From the NCBI GenBank assembly GCA_963848955.1, contig CAWKFQ010000004.1, positions 186,001 through 250,000 of the forward strand: a stretch of DNA of 64,000 nt, read 5' to 3'. Under the pieces are notes generated by a model. That model was given only the letters and a program-made list of their open reading frames with translations, did not search any database and was not told the origin of the DNA. This stretch comes from DASUPK01 sp963848955 (GTDB lineage Bacteria > Actinomycetota > Thermoleophilia > Solirubrobacterales > 70-9). The position numbers and the translations under genes are program-made. Positions 36,681 through 45,370 of the stretch are shown piece by piece; the first letter of the stretch is position 1; each line of letters starts with the position of its first letter.

Positions 36681-38359
36681 CAGCCAGTCCCCCTCTCCCG
36701 CTCGCCGTCGGGAACGACCTCGCTCGCATCGAAGCTGTCCTTGACCAGGTCGACCAGATCCTCCTCGCTGATCTCGGCCGATTCCTCGGAGGCGTCCTCA
36801 CCCGGGCCGTCGATCAGCTCATAGACGGGCCGTAGGCGGTGGCCGGCGATCGAGGCGAGAGCCTCGGTCATCCGCTCGACGTTCACCGGGGACTCCGCCT
36901 TCTTCTTGTTGAAGTTCGCCGACGCCGGGAAGCCGATCCGGAGCACCGAGCGCTCCTCGTCGATGGCCAGCGGCTTCGCCTCGTCGAACAGTGTGGAGAG
37001 CATCGCCGAGCCGGAGTCGCGCAGGTGGTCGACAACTGCGGGCCACAACTCGACGACGCGCTCGATCTCGACTGTCGCGGTGGCGACGGCTCGCCTCCGG
37101 CTCGTCACGGTCGGGTGTTTCGTCCTCGGCCGCGGGGCGGCTCGGGCGCTCTCGACAGCCTCAGACACCTCAACGGTCTTGGGCGGCTCGACCGCAGGTC
37201 CCCCCTCCTGATTGAGCCGTGTTTCGAGCGACTCGATGCGCCGGAGGAGAGCCTCGCGTGAGGAGTCCAGCGAGGGAGTTGCCACCTTGAGCAGGGCGAC
37301 CTCGAGGGTCAGCCGCGGATCGTCTCCCTCGCGCATCCCGGCGACCGCGCCGCTGAGGGCGTCGATCGCGCCCATCAGCTTGGCGTCGTCGATCGCCTTG
37401 GCCTGCCCGGCGAGTCGCTCGGGCTGGGCGACGGTGACCGTGAAGGAGTCGGGGACCTCGCCGGTCGCGCGGGCGACCAGGAGCTGGCGCAGATGGGCGA
37501 TCAGGTCGCGGGCGAACTGGCCGGGGTCGCGCCCCGAGCGGGCGAGGCGCTCGACGGACTCGAGCGCCGCACGGGCGTCCCCCTCGGCGAGCGCGTCGGT
37601 GGTGTCGAAGAGAAGATCGGCGTCGGCGGCGCCGAGCATCTCAACGACCTCGTCTGTGGTCACGGTCTCGCCGCCGAAGGCGACGAGCTGGTCGAGGGTG
37701 CCGAGGGCATCGCGGAAGCTGCCGGAGGCCGAGCGCGAGATCAGCGCGACGGAACCGTCGTCGATCTGGATCTTCTCGGCGGCGGAGACTCGCCGGATGA
37801 CCTCGGCGATCTGCTCGAGCGAAGGCCGCTGGAAGTCGAAGCGCTGGCAGCGGTCGACGATGGTCGGCATCACCTTCTGGGGCTCGGTGGTGGCGAGGAC
37901 GAAGACCGTATTCGGCGGCGGCTCCTCGAGCGTCTTCAGGAACGCGTTCCACGCCTCCTTGGTGAGCATGTGGGCCTCGTCGAGGATGTAGACCTTCCAG
38001 CGGCCGGCGGCCGGGGCGAAGCCGACCCGGTCGCGGAGCTCGCGGATGTCGTCGACGGAGCGGTTCGACGCGGCGTCCATCTCGATCACGTCGAGCGAGG
38101 TGCCCGCCGCGATCGTCTGACAGGACTCGCACTCACCGCACGGGGTCAGGGTCGGCCCCTGGACGCAGTTGAGCGAGCGGGCGAGGATCTTCGCCATCGA
38201 GGTCTTGCCCGTCCCCCGCGAGCCGATGAACAGGTAGGCGTGATGGACCCGGCCCTTCTCGACCGCGTTCGACAGCGTGCGCACGATGTGCTCCTGACCG
38301 ACGACCTCCGCGAAGCTCTGCGGGCGGTGACGGCGGTAAAGAGAGGCGGGTTGGGCCAC
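36680..38359 (-). CDS. dnaX: DNA polymerase III subunit gamma/tau
   Basis: The protein has 559 residues. The AAA+ module has Walker A IGSRGTGKTSMAKILARSL (about 46-64), a zinc site at Cys65, Cys74, Cys77 and Cys80, the DEAH-type Walker B (VYILDEAHMLTKEAWNAFL), and sensor-1 FVLATTEPQKV. Domain III and a charged C-terminal tau-like part follow. It loads the sliding clamp and links core polymerases. No A-rich slippage site for a gamma product is evident. It is first in the dnaX-ybaB-recR operon; the large SRP RNA lies about 420 bp upstream on the same strand, with a TfoX-like gene on the other strand between them. Confidence 0.95.
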   Translation of the reverse strand: MAQPASLYRRHRPQSFAEVVGQEHIVRTLSNAVEKGRVHHAYLFIGSRGTGKTSMAKILARSLNCVQGPTLTPCGECESCQTIAAGTSLDVIEMDAASNRSVDDIRELRDRVGFAPAAGRWKVYILDEAHMLTKEAWNAFLKTLEEPPPNTVFVLATTEPQKVMPTIVDRCQRFDFQRPSLEQIAEVIRRVSAAEKIQIDDGSVALISRSASGSFRDALGTLDQLVAFGGETVTTDEVVEMLGAADADLLFDTTDALAEGDARAALESVERLARSGRDPGQFARDLIAHLRQLLVARATGEVPDSFTVTVAQPERLAGQAKAIDDAKLMGAIDALSGAVAGMREGDDPRLTLEVALLKVATPSLDSSREALLRRIESLETRLNQEGGPAVEPPKTVEVSEAVESARAAPRPRTKHPTVTSRRRAVATATVEIERVVELWPAVVDHLRDSGSAMLSTLFDEAKPLAIDEERSVLRIGFPASANFNKKKAESPVNVERMTEALASIAGHRLRPVYELIDGPGEDASEESAEISEEDLVDLVKDSFDASEVVPDGERERGTG

Positions 38360-38394
38360 GAATCGAGTCTATCCGTCGCCTAGGCTGACCCTCG

Positions 38395-38725
38395 ATGGCC
38401 TACGACGAAGACCTCGCAGAGCGCGTTCGCGACGTGGTCTCCGCCAGGGGCGGACGTCACCGAGCGCAAGATGTTCGGCGGGATCGCGTTCATGGTCGGA
38501 GGGAACATGGCGTGCGGCGTCCTCGGGGAGGACCTGATCGTCCGGCTCGGTGACGAGGAGGCAGAGAAAGCTCTCGATGAGGAGGGCGTCCGACCGTTCG
38601 ACTTCACCGGCCGTCCGATGAGGACCACCGTGTACGTCTCACCGGAGCGCACGAGGGACGACGGGGTACTGGCCGAATGGGTCGACGCCGGCGCCGACTA
38701 CGCCACCTCGCTTCCCCCTAAGTAA
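38395..38725 (+). CDS. TfoX/Sxy N-terminal-domain protein, one frameshift
   Basis: ATG at 38395 starts MAYDEDLAERVRDVVSAR; near 38445-38455 (an AGGGGC context) one surplus base breaks the frame. The next frame begins in TERKMFGGIAFMVGGNMACG, the conserved TfoX core, and continues through LIVRLGDEEAEKALDEEGVR and PMRTTVYVSPER to a TAA at 38723-38725. The repaired length is about 109 residues, normal for stand-alone TfoX N-domains. These are often annotated as competence-related, but most lone copies have no known role. It diverges from dnaX with 35 bp between the starts. Confidence 0.8.
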
Positions 38726-38782
38726 GAGTGCGGGGCGCCTTCCTCGCCTATATGCCGAGCAAAGCGCCCCGCGCGAAGTCAG

Positions 38783-39057
38783 CGGACCGTGCACCCGTCC
38801 TCGAGACGAGGCTCTCGGGCGTGTCCGCTGCTTTTGGCTCGGGTCAGGCTTGCCTGCATCACATGTCGGCTACCGCTTAAGGCTGCTTCCTTCCGGACCT
38901 GACCTGATTCGCAGGCCGACATTGCGCAGGACCTGGCCGTCAACGCCGCCTGCGGCGGCACTGGCCCCAAGGGCCAGTCCCTCGTAAGGGAATTCAGCTC
39001 CGCTTGAGCGGGTTGCGGATTACAGGGCACCGCTAATTCCCCGCCTAGCACGGTCCG
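38783..39057 (-). ncRNA. ffs: Signal recognition particle RNA, large Bacillus-type (with Alu domain)
   Basis: On the minus strand the 5' end reads GGACCGTGCTAGGCGGGG, then TAGCGGTGCCCTGTA, close to the Alu-domain start of Bacillus subtilis scRNA. The S-domain core is GTCAGGTCCGGAAGGAAGC (complement of about 38886-38904), the near-invariant SRP54-binding loop. It is enclosed by a perfect TGTCGGC/GCCGACA stem (38864-38870 with 38915-38921). The two ends pair as CGGACCGTGC (38783-38792) with GCACGGTCCG (39048-39057), giving a closed transcript of about 275 nt. A TAATCT -10-like box lies at 39064-39069. It precedes dnaX, ybaB and recR, the same neighbourhood as in Firmicutes. Confidence 0.92.
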
Positions 39058-39066
39058 TGAGTGAGA

Positions 39067-40374
39067 TTAGCCGCTGGTGACCGGTTCGGCGGTCATCGCA
39101 AGCCGCTCGATCAGCTCGGCGGCGCGCTCGTTGCCGAGGCTGGCCTGCAGCCGCTTCGATACACCGTCGAGGCGAGCGCGAAGATCGGAGTCGGCGAGCA
39201 GCCTGTCGATCGCCTCCCAGAGATCCCGTCGCTCGAACGAGTAGGTCGGCAGCCGTGTGCCGAAGCCCGTCTCGTCGATCCGCTGGGCGTTGTCGTGCTG
39301 GTCCCAGAAGATCGGCAGCAGGATCATCGGCTTGCCGAAGTGCAGCGACTCGGTGGTCGTGTTGTTGCCGCCGTGGGTGATCACCAGGTCGACCTGCGGG
39401 AGCACCGAGACCTGCGGCAGGAACTCCTCTCCGACCATGTTCTCCGCCAGCTCGTACTCGGTGTGCTGGGGCCCCTTCGAGACGACGTAGCGCTGTGGGG
39501 TCTCGGCCAGCGCCGCGACCAGCTCCTTCATCAGCGGCACGTCCCCCGACCCGAGCGATCCGAGGCTGACGTAGACGAGCGACCCGCTCCGGTCGGCCAG
39601 CTCCGAGGGGATCGTCCAATCCGCATCGGTGGTGCGCACGCTCGATTCGAGGTTGTGCCAGGTCGACCCGAGGGAGATCGGGCGCGGGTAGTCGACCTCG
39701 CGCGGATAGAGGTAGAGGTTGAGCCAGGGAGACTCGTGGATCATCTCCCCATTGGGGAGGGGCGGGGCTCCCCGCTCTGTGCAGAACTGGCTGAAGTCGC
39801 CCTGCATCTCGTCGATGGCCAGCCGGTATTCGGCCCGGTACCGCTCCCAGTCGGAGCTGTCAGCGATGGGCAGCCCCGTGTAGGGCGGCGGTAGCTCCGG
39901 GTCCTTCAGCTCGAGCGGGTTGCAGGAGACGATCCGCACCCACGGCCGGCCGCTCGCCGGGATCGCTGGGAACGCGCAGACGTTGTCCTCGACGATCGCG
40001 TCGGGCTGGAGCTCGTCGAAGATCTCGACGAGGCGATCGTCCACGTACCGCGCGCCGTCTATCAGTGCCTGCCAGGTCGGGGCCATGAACTCGGCCAGCT
40101 GGTCGAAGGTCGACTTCCGGAAGACCGGGGCGGTCTCCCGGATGAAGTCCTTCCAGAACTGGCCGGGCTCCTCCTCGACCTCGGGCGGCGGGGCGAGCCG
40201 CATCAGGCGCTCCTCGAAGCCCTTCTCCTCCAGAGTCCCGGCGAAGGACTCCTCGATCACGAAGACGACGCGATGGCCGTTGCGCCTCAGGACCTCGCCG
40301 ATGCCGACGCAGTTGTTGGTCGGGCCGAAGGCCCCCTCGGGGAAGAAGACGATGGTCTTCGCCTCGGCTGGCAT
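39067..40374 (-). CDS. MGT-type (GT1) glycosyltransferase
   Basis: The protein has 435 residues from the ATG at 40372-40374. The N-terminal Rossmann domain reads TIVFFPEGAFGPTNNCVGIG and RRNGHRVVFVIEESFAGTLE. The C-terminal donor domain has SLVYVSLGSLGSGDVPLMKE and VDLVITHGGNNTTTESLHFG with KPMILLPIFWDQHDNAQRI, the HGG...E....P....P...DQ..N pattern of UDP-glucosyl/glucuronosyl and macrolide transferases. It probably glycosylates a small lipophilic acceptor. The stop lies 9 bp from the 5' end of the SRP RNA, so the RNA promoter sits inside this gene's 3' end. It diverges from the GspE gene. Confidence 0.87.
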   Translation of the reverse strand: MPAEAKTIVFFPEGAFGPTNNCVGIGEVLRRNGHRVVFVIEESFAGTLEEKGFEERLMRLAPPPEVEEEPGQFWKDFIRETAPVFRKSTFDQLAEFMAPTWQALIDGARYVDDRLVEIFDELQPDAIVEDNVCAFPAIPASGRPWVRIVSCNPLELKDPELPPPYTGLPIADSSDWERYRAEYRLAIDEMQGDFSQFCTERGAPPLPNGEMIHESPWLNLYLYPREVDYPRPISLGSTWHNLESSVRTTDADWTIPSELADRSGSLVYVSLGSLGSGDVPLMKELVAALAETPQRYVVSKGPQHTEYELAENMVGEEFLPQVSVLPQVDLVITHGGNNTTTESLHFGKPMILLPIFWDQHDNAQRIDETGFGTRLPTYSFERRDLWEAIDRLLADSDLRARLDGVSKRLQASLGNERAAELIERLAMTAEPVTSG

Positions 40375-40450
40375 CGGCGCCGGTCAGCGTATCGGTGGGT
40401 TCCCGCAATCCGGGGTTCACTTCTGGCTCGATCGAGCCGATAAGGCGGAG

Positions 40451-42211
40451 GTGACGAACACCACGAACACGCCTGCCTCGAGCGCGCTGGCACGCAAGCC
40501 CATCCGCGGGCTCACGCCGCCCTCGGGCAACAAGGACCCCCGCCGGCGGCTCGGCGACGTCGCGGTCGACCTCGGCTTCGTCGACCGCGAGTTGGTCGAG
40601 CAGGTCATGGCCAAGGAGCGCGAGCAGCACATCCCGGTGGGCGCGCTCCTGGTCGAGAGCGGGATCATCGACTCGGCTCAACTCGCGCGGATGCTGGCCG
40701 AGCGCAACTCGCTCGACTACGTGGACCTCAATGAGTTCGAGGTCGACCAGGCCGCCGCGAACCTGATCGACGCCGCGGAGGCGCGGCGCTGTCGGGCGGT
40801 GCCGATCGCCTTTCTCGCGGAGGACGTGCTGATGGTGGCCACCGCCGACCCTGCGAACGTGCTCGGCGCCGACGACATCGCCTTGGCGACCGGCCGCGAG
40901 GTCCGGCGGGCGATCGCCACACCAGAGGGCATCGAGGCGCTGATCGGCAGGCTCTCGAAGCTGAGCGGGTCTGTGAAGGAGATCAAGGAGGAGGAGGGCT
41001 CGGAGGCGGAGGACGGGACCAAGCTGCTCGACCTGCGCGCCTCGGCCGAGGAGGCCCCCGTCGTCAAGCTGGTGCACTCGCTGATCGCCGACGCCGTCAC
41101 CCGCGGCGCCTCGGACATCCATTTCGACCCGAGCAGGGCCGCGATGCAGATCCGCTACCGGGTCGACGGCGTGATGATCGACTCGACCACCGTCCCCAAA
41201 AGCCTCGTTGCTGGGCTCATCTCGCGGATCAAGATCATGACCGAGCTCGACATCGCCGAGCGCCGAATCCCCCAGGACGGCCGGGTCGCGCTCGAAGTCA
41301 ACGGCAACCACATCGACATTCGCGTCTCGACACTGCCGGTGATCCGCGGCGAGTCGGTGGTGATGCGGATCCTCGACAAGGGGCGCGTCGTGCTCGACCT
41401 GGGAGCGCTCGGGATGCGGGATGCGGACCGCGAGAAGCTGCTGCGCTCGGTGGGCCAGACCCAGGGCGCCGTACTCGCGACGGGCCCGACCGGCGCCGGG
41501 AAGACGACCACGCTCTACGCACTGCTGAACGCGGTCAACACTTCGCAGAAAACTCTGATCAGCATCGAGGACCCGGTGGAGTACGAGGTGGACGGCGTGA
41601 AGCAGATCCACGTCAACCCGGGCGCCGGATTGACGTTCGCCTCGGGCCTTCGGGCCATAGTGCGGTCGGATCCGGACACCCTGATGGTCGGCGAGATCCG
41701 CGACCGCGAAACGGCGCAGGTGGCGATGGAGGCCGCCCTGACCGGCCACCTGGTGCTCTCGACGCTGCACACCAACGACGCCTCCCTCGCGGCCGCCCGC
41801 CTGATCGACATGGGGGTCGAGCCCTTCCTGATGGCGTCTTCGATCGAATGCATCGTCGCGCAGCGGCTTGCCCGCCGGCTCTGCCCCGGGTGCAGGAAGC
41901 CCGCGAAGCTCACCGCGGAGGAGCTCCTGGAGATCGGTGTCACCGACGGCGGGGGCGAGATCTGCGAGCCGGTCGGCTGCGTCAGCTGCAATGACACCGG
42001 CTACGCGGGGCGGATCGGCCTCTACGAGGTGCTGGTGCTGAACGATGAGATCCGCTCGCTGATCCTCTCCAAGGCTTCCAGCGGGGAGATCGAGACGGCG
42101 GCCGTGGCGGCGGGCATGCACCGGCTGCGCGATGACGCCCTGGTGAAGGTGCGCGCCGGTGTCACCTCGCTCGCCGAGGTCCTGCGGGTCCTCGGCAACT
42201 CCGCGCGCTAG
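40451..42211 (+). CDS. Type II/IV secretion ATPase (GspE/PilB family)
   Basis: The protein has 586 residues from the GTG at 40451, with AAGGCGGAG directly upstream. The N-terminal GspE/MshEN domain is LGDVAVDLGFVDRELVEQVM. The ATPase has AVTRGASDIHFDPSRAAMQI, Walker A GPTGAGKTTTLYALLNAVN (about 340-358), the Asp box ISIEDPVEYEVDGVKQIHVN, Walker B TLMVGEIRDRETAQVAMEAA and the His box LSTLHTNDASLAAARL. A zinc-binding C4 set is CPGCRK and CVSCNDTGYAGR. It powers pilus or pseudopilus assembly. No PilC, PilT, pilin or prepilin peptidase gene is in this window. Confidence 0.92.
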   Translation: MTNTTNTPASSALARKPIRGLTPPSGNKDPRRRLGDVAVDLGFVDRELVEQVMAKEREQHIPVGALLVESGIIDSAQLARMLAERNSLDYVDLNEFEVDQAAANLIDAAEARRCRAVPIAFLAEDVLMVATADPANVLGADDIALATGREVRRAIATPEGIEALIGRLSKLSGSVKEIKEEEGSEAEDGTKLLDLRASAEEAPVVKLVHSLIADAVTRGASDIHFDPSRAAMQIRYRVDGVMIDSTTVPKSLVAGLISRIKIMTELDIAERRIPQDGRVALEVNGNHIDIRVSTLPVIRGESVVMRILDKGRVVLDLGALGMRDADREKLLRSVGQTQGAVLATGPTGAGKTTTLYALLNAVNTSQKTLISIEDPVEYEVDGVKQIHVNPGAGLTFASGLRAIVRSDPDTLMVGEIRDRETAQVAMEAALTGHLVLSTLHTNDASLAAARLIDMGVEPFLMASSIECIVAQRLARRLCPGCRKPAKLTAEELLEIGVTDGGGEICEPVGCVSCNDTGYAGRIGLYEVLVLNDEIRSLILSKASSGEIETAAVAAGMHRLRDDALVKVRAGVTSLAEVLRVLGNSAR

Positions 42212-42217
42212 CTCCGC

Positions 42218-42256
42218 TGTCGATCTGGCCCGCTGCGGTTCGTCGTTAGGGTGAAC
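42218..42256 (+). promoter_or_regulatory. ECF42-type promoter upstream of DGPF gene
   Basis: TGTCGATCTG (42218-42227) and TTCGTCGTTAGGGTGAAC (from 42239) match, with the same 20-nt spacing, the region before the NmrA-like gene at 23389. The -35 TGTCGA and -10 CGTC elements agree with the motif known for ECF42 sigma factors, whose genes are autoregulated together with DGPF partners. The RBS AAGGAG and ATG 42293 follow. Confidence 0.72.
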
Positions 42257-42292
42257 GCGGCGATACCGCGCCGCTCAGACAAGGAGAAGAAC

Positions 42293-42679
42293 ATGAAGTA
42301 TGCGTTCACGATCTACGGCGATGAGAGCCAGCGCGAGAGCGCGACTCCCGAGCAGCAGGAGCAAATGGCCCAGGCGTATGGAGCAGTCACCCAGGAGATG
42401 GATCAGAAGGGAGTGCTGGTGGCCGGAGAGGGGCTCTACCCGACACAGACGGCTACGACCGTGCGGGTGCGCGAGGGCGAGCAGAGCGTCATCGACGGCC
42501 CCTTCGCCGAGACCAAGGAGCAGCTCGGTGGCTTCTATGTCCTCGACGTCAAGGACCTCGACGAGGCGATCGAATGGGCGGCGAAGATCCCCGGCGCGCA
42601 GTTCGGCTCGATCGAGATCCGGCCGGTGATGGTCTTCGACGAGGCCGGCAACATCGTCGAGGAAGCGACCGCCCAGTAG
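42293..42679 (+). CDS. YCII-related/DGPF-domain protein
   Basis: The protein has 128 residues from the ATG at 42293 (AAGGAG upstream). KYAFTIYGDESQRESATPEQ begins the alpha/beta YCII-like fold, and the diagnostic DGPF motif lies in VIDGPFAETKEQLGGFYVLD (about residues 68-87), followed by AAKIPGAQFGSIEIRPVMVF. DGPF proteins are the regular genomic partners of ECF42 sigma factors. Their biochemical role is unresolved. The ECF42 gene starts immediately after the stop. Confidence 0.9.
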   Translation: MKYAFTIYGDESQRESATPEQQEQMAQAYGAVTQEMDQKGVLVAGEGLYPTQTATTVRVREGEQSVIDGPFAETKEQLGGFYVLDVKDLDEAIEWAAKIPGAQFGSIEIRPVMVFDEAGNIVEEATAQ

Positions 42680-42681
42680 AG

Positions 42682-43922
42682 CTGGAGGCATCGCCTGAGC
42701 TGGTCGATCGCCTGTTCCGCCACGAGTCGGGACGGGCGATCGCCTCCCTGATCCGGGTCCTCGGCGACTTCGACCTCGCCGAGGACGCGGTCCAGGAGGC
42801 CTTCATCGTCGCGATGCAGGTGTGGCCCGAGCGGGGCATCCCGGACAACCCCGGGGCCTGGATCACCACCACAGCGCGGAACAAGGCGATCGACCGGCTG
42901 CGGCGCGAGCGCCGAGGCACCGAGAAGCTCGAAGAGGTGCAGGCGCTCGAGCCGCCGGCCGTCGAGGACGACGAGCCCGAGGAGCCACCCGTGATCCCCG
43001 ACGATCGCCTGCGCTTGATCTTCACCTGTTGCCACCCGGCCCTGGCGCCGGAGGCCCGGGTCGCGCTCACGCTGCGGACCCTGGGAGGCCTCTCCACGCC
43101 GGAGATCGCCCGGGCGTTCCTGGTGAGCGAGCCGACGATGGCGCAGCGCCTGGTCCGGGCCAAGCGCAAGATCAAGACGGCGAAGATCCCGCTATGAGGT
43201 TCCAGCGGATCACGACCTGCCCGACCGGCTGCAATCCGTGCTGGCCTCGCTGTATCTGATCTTCAACGAGGGCTATCTGGCCACCTCGGACGAGGCGCTC
43301 GTGCGCCGGCGAGATCGCCGGGGAGGCGATCCGCCTCGCCGGGACGCTGGCCCGTCTGATGCCGGACGAGTCCGAGACGCTCGGACTGCTTGCGCTGATG
43401 CTGCTTCAGGACTCGCGCCGTGAGGCGCGGGTCGACGACGCCGGCGAGCTGGTCCTTCTGGAGGATCAGGACCGCTCCCTCTGGGACCGCCGCGAGATCG
43501 CGACCGGACTCGGGGTGCTCGAGCGCGCCTCCCGGCTTGGGCCCGCCGGGCCCTACGTCCTCCAGGCGGCGATCGCGGCCGAGCACGCCCGGGCGGCGAG
43601 CGCGCCCGAGACCGACTGGGCGAGAATCGCCTCGCTGTACGGGCTCCTCGCCCGGGCGCAGCCCTCTCCGGTGATCGAGCTCAACCGGGCGGCCGCCGTG
43701 GCGATGGCGGAGGGCCCGGAACGGGGCCTCGAGCTGATGGACGAGCCGGCGCTCGCCGAGCAGCTCGCCGGCTACCAGCCGTTCTGGTCGGCCCGCGCCG
43801 ACCTGCTCCGGCGCGCGGCACGAAGAAAGGAGGCAATCGAGGCCTATGAAAGGGCGCTTGAGCTGGCCACCAACCCAGTCGAACGGCGGTTTCTGGAGCG
43901 CCAGCTGGGGGAGCTCAGCTAG
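42682..43922 (+). CDS. ECF42-group RNA polymerase sigma factor with C-terminal SnoaL/TPR-like extension, two frameshifts
   Basis: The sigma-2 region is ASPELVDRLFRHESGRAIAS and LAEDAVQEAFIVAMQVWPER, the sigma-4 region TLGGLSTPEIARAFLVSEPT. The frame shifts near 43192 (after AKRKIKTAKIP) and near 43308. Repaired, it continues VPADHDLPDRLQSVLASLYL, IFNEGYLATSDEALV and GEIAGEAIRLAGTLARLMPD, ending in helical repeats with PSPVIELNRAAAVAMAEGP, the long C-terminal domain diagnostic for ECF42. No normal start codon is found at the 5' end; CTG at 42682 is a placeholder, and GTA at 42676 may be a misread GTG. It directs transcription of the DGPF gene and, by promoter match, probably the NmrA-like gene. 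Confidence 0.82.
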
Positions 43923-44605
43923 GTAGTGGCGATACCTCGCCAGCTGATCTCGAGCGAAGCCCTCACCGGCTCGCTGGGATCCATCCCGGTCGCGACAGCC
44001 TGTGCCCCGGTCAGGACGGTCCCGGCGATCACGGTCAGAGCGGCGACAGCCGAGTCGAGATCGGGGCGAATCTCGCCACGCCTCTGACCCTCGGCGAGCA
44101 CCTCCTCGAGCAAGACGGTGACCGGCGGGGCAGGACCCTCACCGACCAGGGCGGCGAACCTGTCCGGGTTGGCGAAGATCTCGAGCAGCGCCGCCCCGTG
44201 AAGAGTGGCTGGCAGGTCAGCGGGCTTTAGAAGGCTGATCAGCAACCGCTGGATGACGGTGCTGATCTTCAGCCGCCGGTCCGCCAGCGATGCCTCGACC
44301 GACGGCCGCACGTGATCGTGGAAATGGCGCACCGCAGCCTCGATCAGCACATCGCCCTTGCGGGGGAAGTAGCGGAAGAAGGTCGCCCAACTGACATCGG
44401 CGTCCGCGATCACGTCCTCGACCTTGGTGGCCGCCACCCCATCGGCGCGAAATCGCTCTAGCGCGGCGCGATAGATGCGGTCCCGCTTCTCAAACCCCCG
44501 AGCCTGGGTCGGGGGGGCCGGCAGCCGGGCGGTGGGGGCTTCTCCCCTCCCATAACCGACGAGCGCTTGGTCGATGAGGTGCTGGCGTCCCTTTGACGAA
44601 ACCAT
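43919..44605 (-). CDS. TetR-family transcriptional regulator
   Basis: The protein has 228 residues. An N-terminal extension of about 35 residues precedes the helix-turn-helix (RDRIYRAALERFRADGVAAT, KVEDVIADADVSWATFFRYF, PRKGDVLIEAAVRHF). The C-terminal ligand/dimer domain is all-helical. The ATG lies inside a perfect dyad (44601-44617), so autorepression is likely. It diverges from nothing close: the next minus-strand gene upstream is pdxH, whose stop is 52 bp away. Target beyond itself is unknown. Its stop overlaps the end of the ECF42 gene by 4 bp. Confidence 0.88.
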   Translation of the reverse strand: MVSSKGRQHLIDQALVGYGRGEAPTARLPAPPTQARGFEKRDRIYRAALERFRADGVAATKVEDVIADADVSWATFFRYFPRKGDVLIEAAVRHFHDHVRPSVEASLADRRLKISTVIQRLLISLLKPADLPATLHGAALLEIFANPDRFAALVGEGPAPPVTVLLEEVLAEGQRRGEIRPDLDSAVAALTVIAGTVLTGAQAVATGMDPSEPVRASLEISWRGIATT

Positions 44606-44617
44606 ATTGAATATGGT
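44601..44617. promoter_or_regulatory. Perfect dyad over tetR start, probable TetR operator
   Basis: ACCATATT and AATATGGT are exact complements around one central base (44609), covering the ATG at 44603-44605. This AT-rich 17-bp palindrome is typical of a TetR-family autoregulatory site, and binding here would block transcription initiation or early elongation. Confidence 0.65.
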
Positions 44618-44657
44618 ACCGTGTCAAAACGATATGCGGTATAGGTATCGGAAATCG

Positions 44658-45275
44658 CTACGGAGCCAGCCGCTGTATCTCCCAGCCGCCCGGCTGGCGC
44701 ATGTAGACGAGGCGGTCATGCATCCGGCTGTCTCTCCCCTGCCAGAACTCGATCATGTCCGGGCGGACCAGGTAGCCGCCCCAGTTCTCCGGCCGGTGCG
44801 GATCCGAGCCGCCGAGCTCGGCCGCCAGCTCCTCGTAGCGGCGTTCGAGCTCCTCTCGCTCGATTGGACGGCTCTGCGGCGAGATCGCGGCGGCGATCTG
44901 GCTGTCGTGGGGCCGGCTCGCGAAGTACGCATCGGAGTCCTCGGACGAAAGCCGCTCGACCTCTCCCCTGATCCGAACCTGCCGATCGAGCTCGCGCCAG
45001 TAGATGACCAGCGCCGCTCGGGGGTTCGCCGCCAGCTCATCGCCCTTCACGCTCTCGTAGTTGGTGAAGAAGAGAAAGCCGTCCGGGCCGAAGCCCTTGA
45101 GCAGGACCATCCGGGCGTCCGGGGAGCATTCAGCATCGACCGTGGCCAAAGTCATCGCCTCCGCCAGCGGCACGACGGCCCGCGCCTCCTCGAACCACTT
45201 GGCGAACTGCTCGAGCGGCTCGTCCGTCAGGTGCTCACGATCAAGCGGCGGGCTGTCCGGGCGACGCGGGCTCAT
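44658..45275 (-). CDS. pdxH: Pyridoxamine 5'-phosphate oxidase
   Basis: The protein has 205 residues from the ATG at 45273-45275. The FMN-binding split barrel shows EAMTLATVDAECSPDARMVL, LKGFGPDGFLFFTNYESVKG, ALVIYWRELDRQVRIRGEVE and YFASRPHDSQIAAAISPQSR. The C-terminal signature is IEFWQGRDSRMHDRLVYMRQ. It oxidises PNP/PMP to PLP. An upstream in-frame TTG would add poorly conserved residues. Length is normal. It diverges from an MMPL gene with 95 bp between the starts. Confidence 0.95.
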   Translation of the reverse strand: MSPRRPDSPPLDREHLTDEPLEQFAKWFEEARAVVPLAEAMTLATVDAECSPDARMVLLKGFGPDGFLFFTNYESVKGDELAANPRAALVIYWRELDRQVRIRGEVERLSSEDSDAYFASRPHDSQIAAAISPQSRPIEREELERRYEELAAELGGSDPHRPENWGGYLVRPDMIEFWQGRDSRMHDRLVYMRQPGGWEIQRLAP

Positions 45276-45370
45276 TCGGAATCTCCGACCAACAAGGCTG
45301 AGAGGATGCCGGGCGCGCCGGTCGGCGCGCCCCTTCAAGCAAGGATCGCAATGAAGGGAGAAGGTGGGCA

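Noticed and set aside
39860..42121. Open frame of about 753 codons on the minus strand opposite the GspE gene
   Set aside because: It reads antisense through a well-supported ATPase and into the wrong frame of the MGT gene; His/Asp/Arg-rich low-information sequence.
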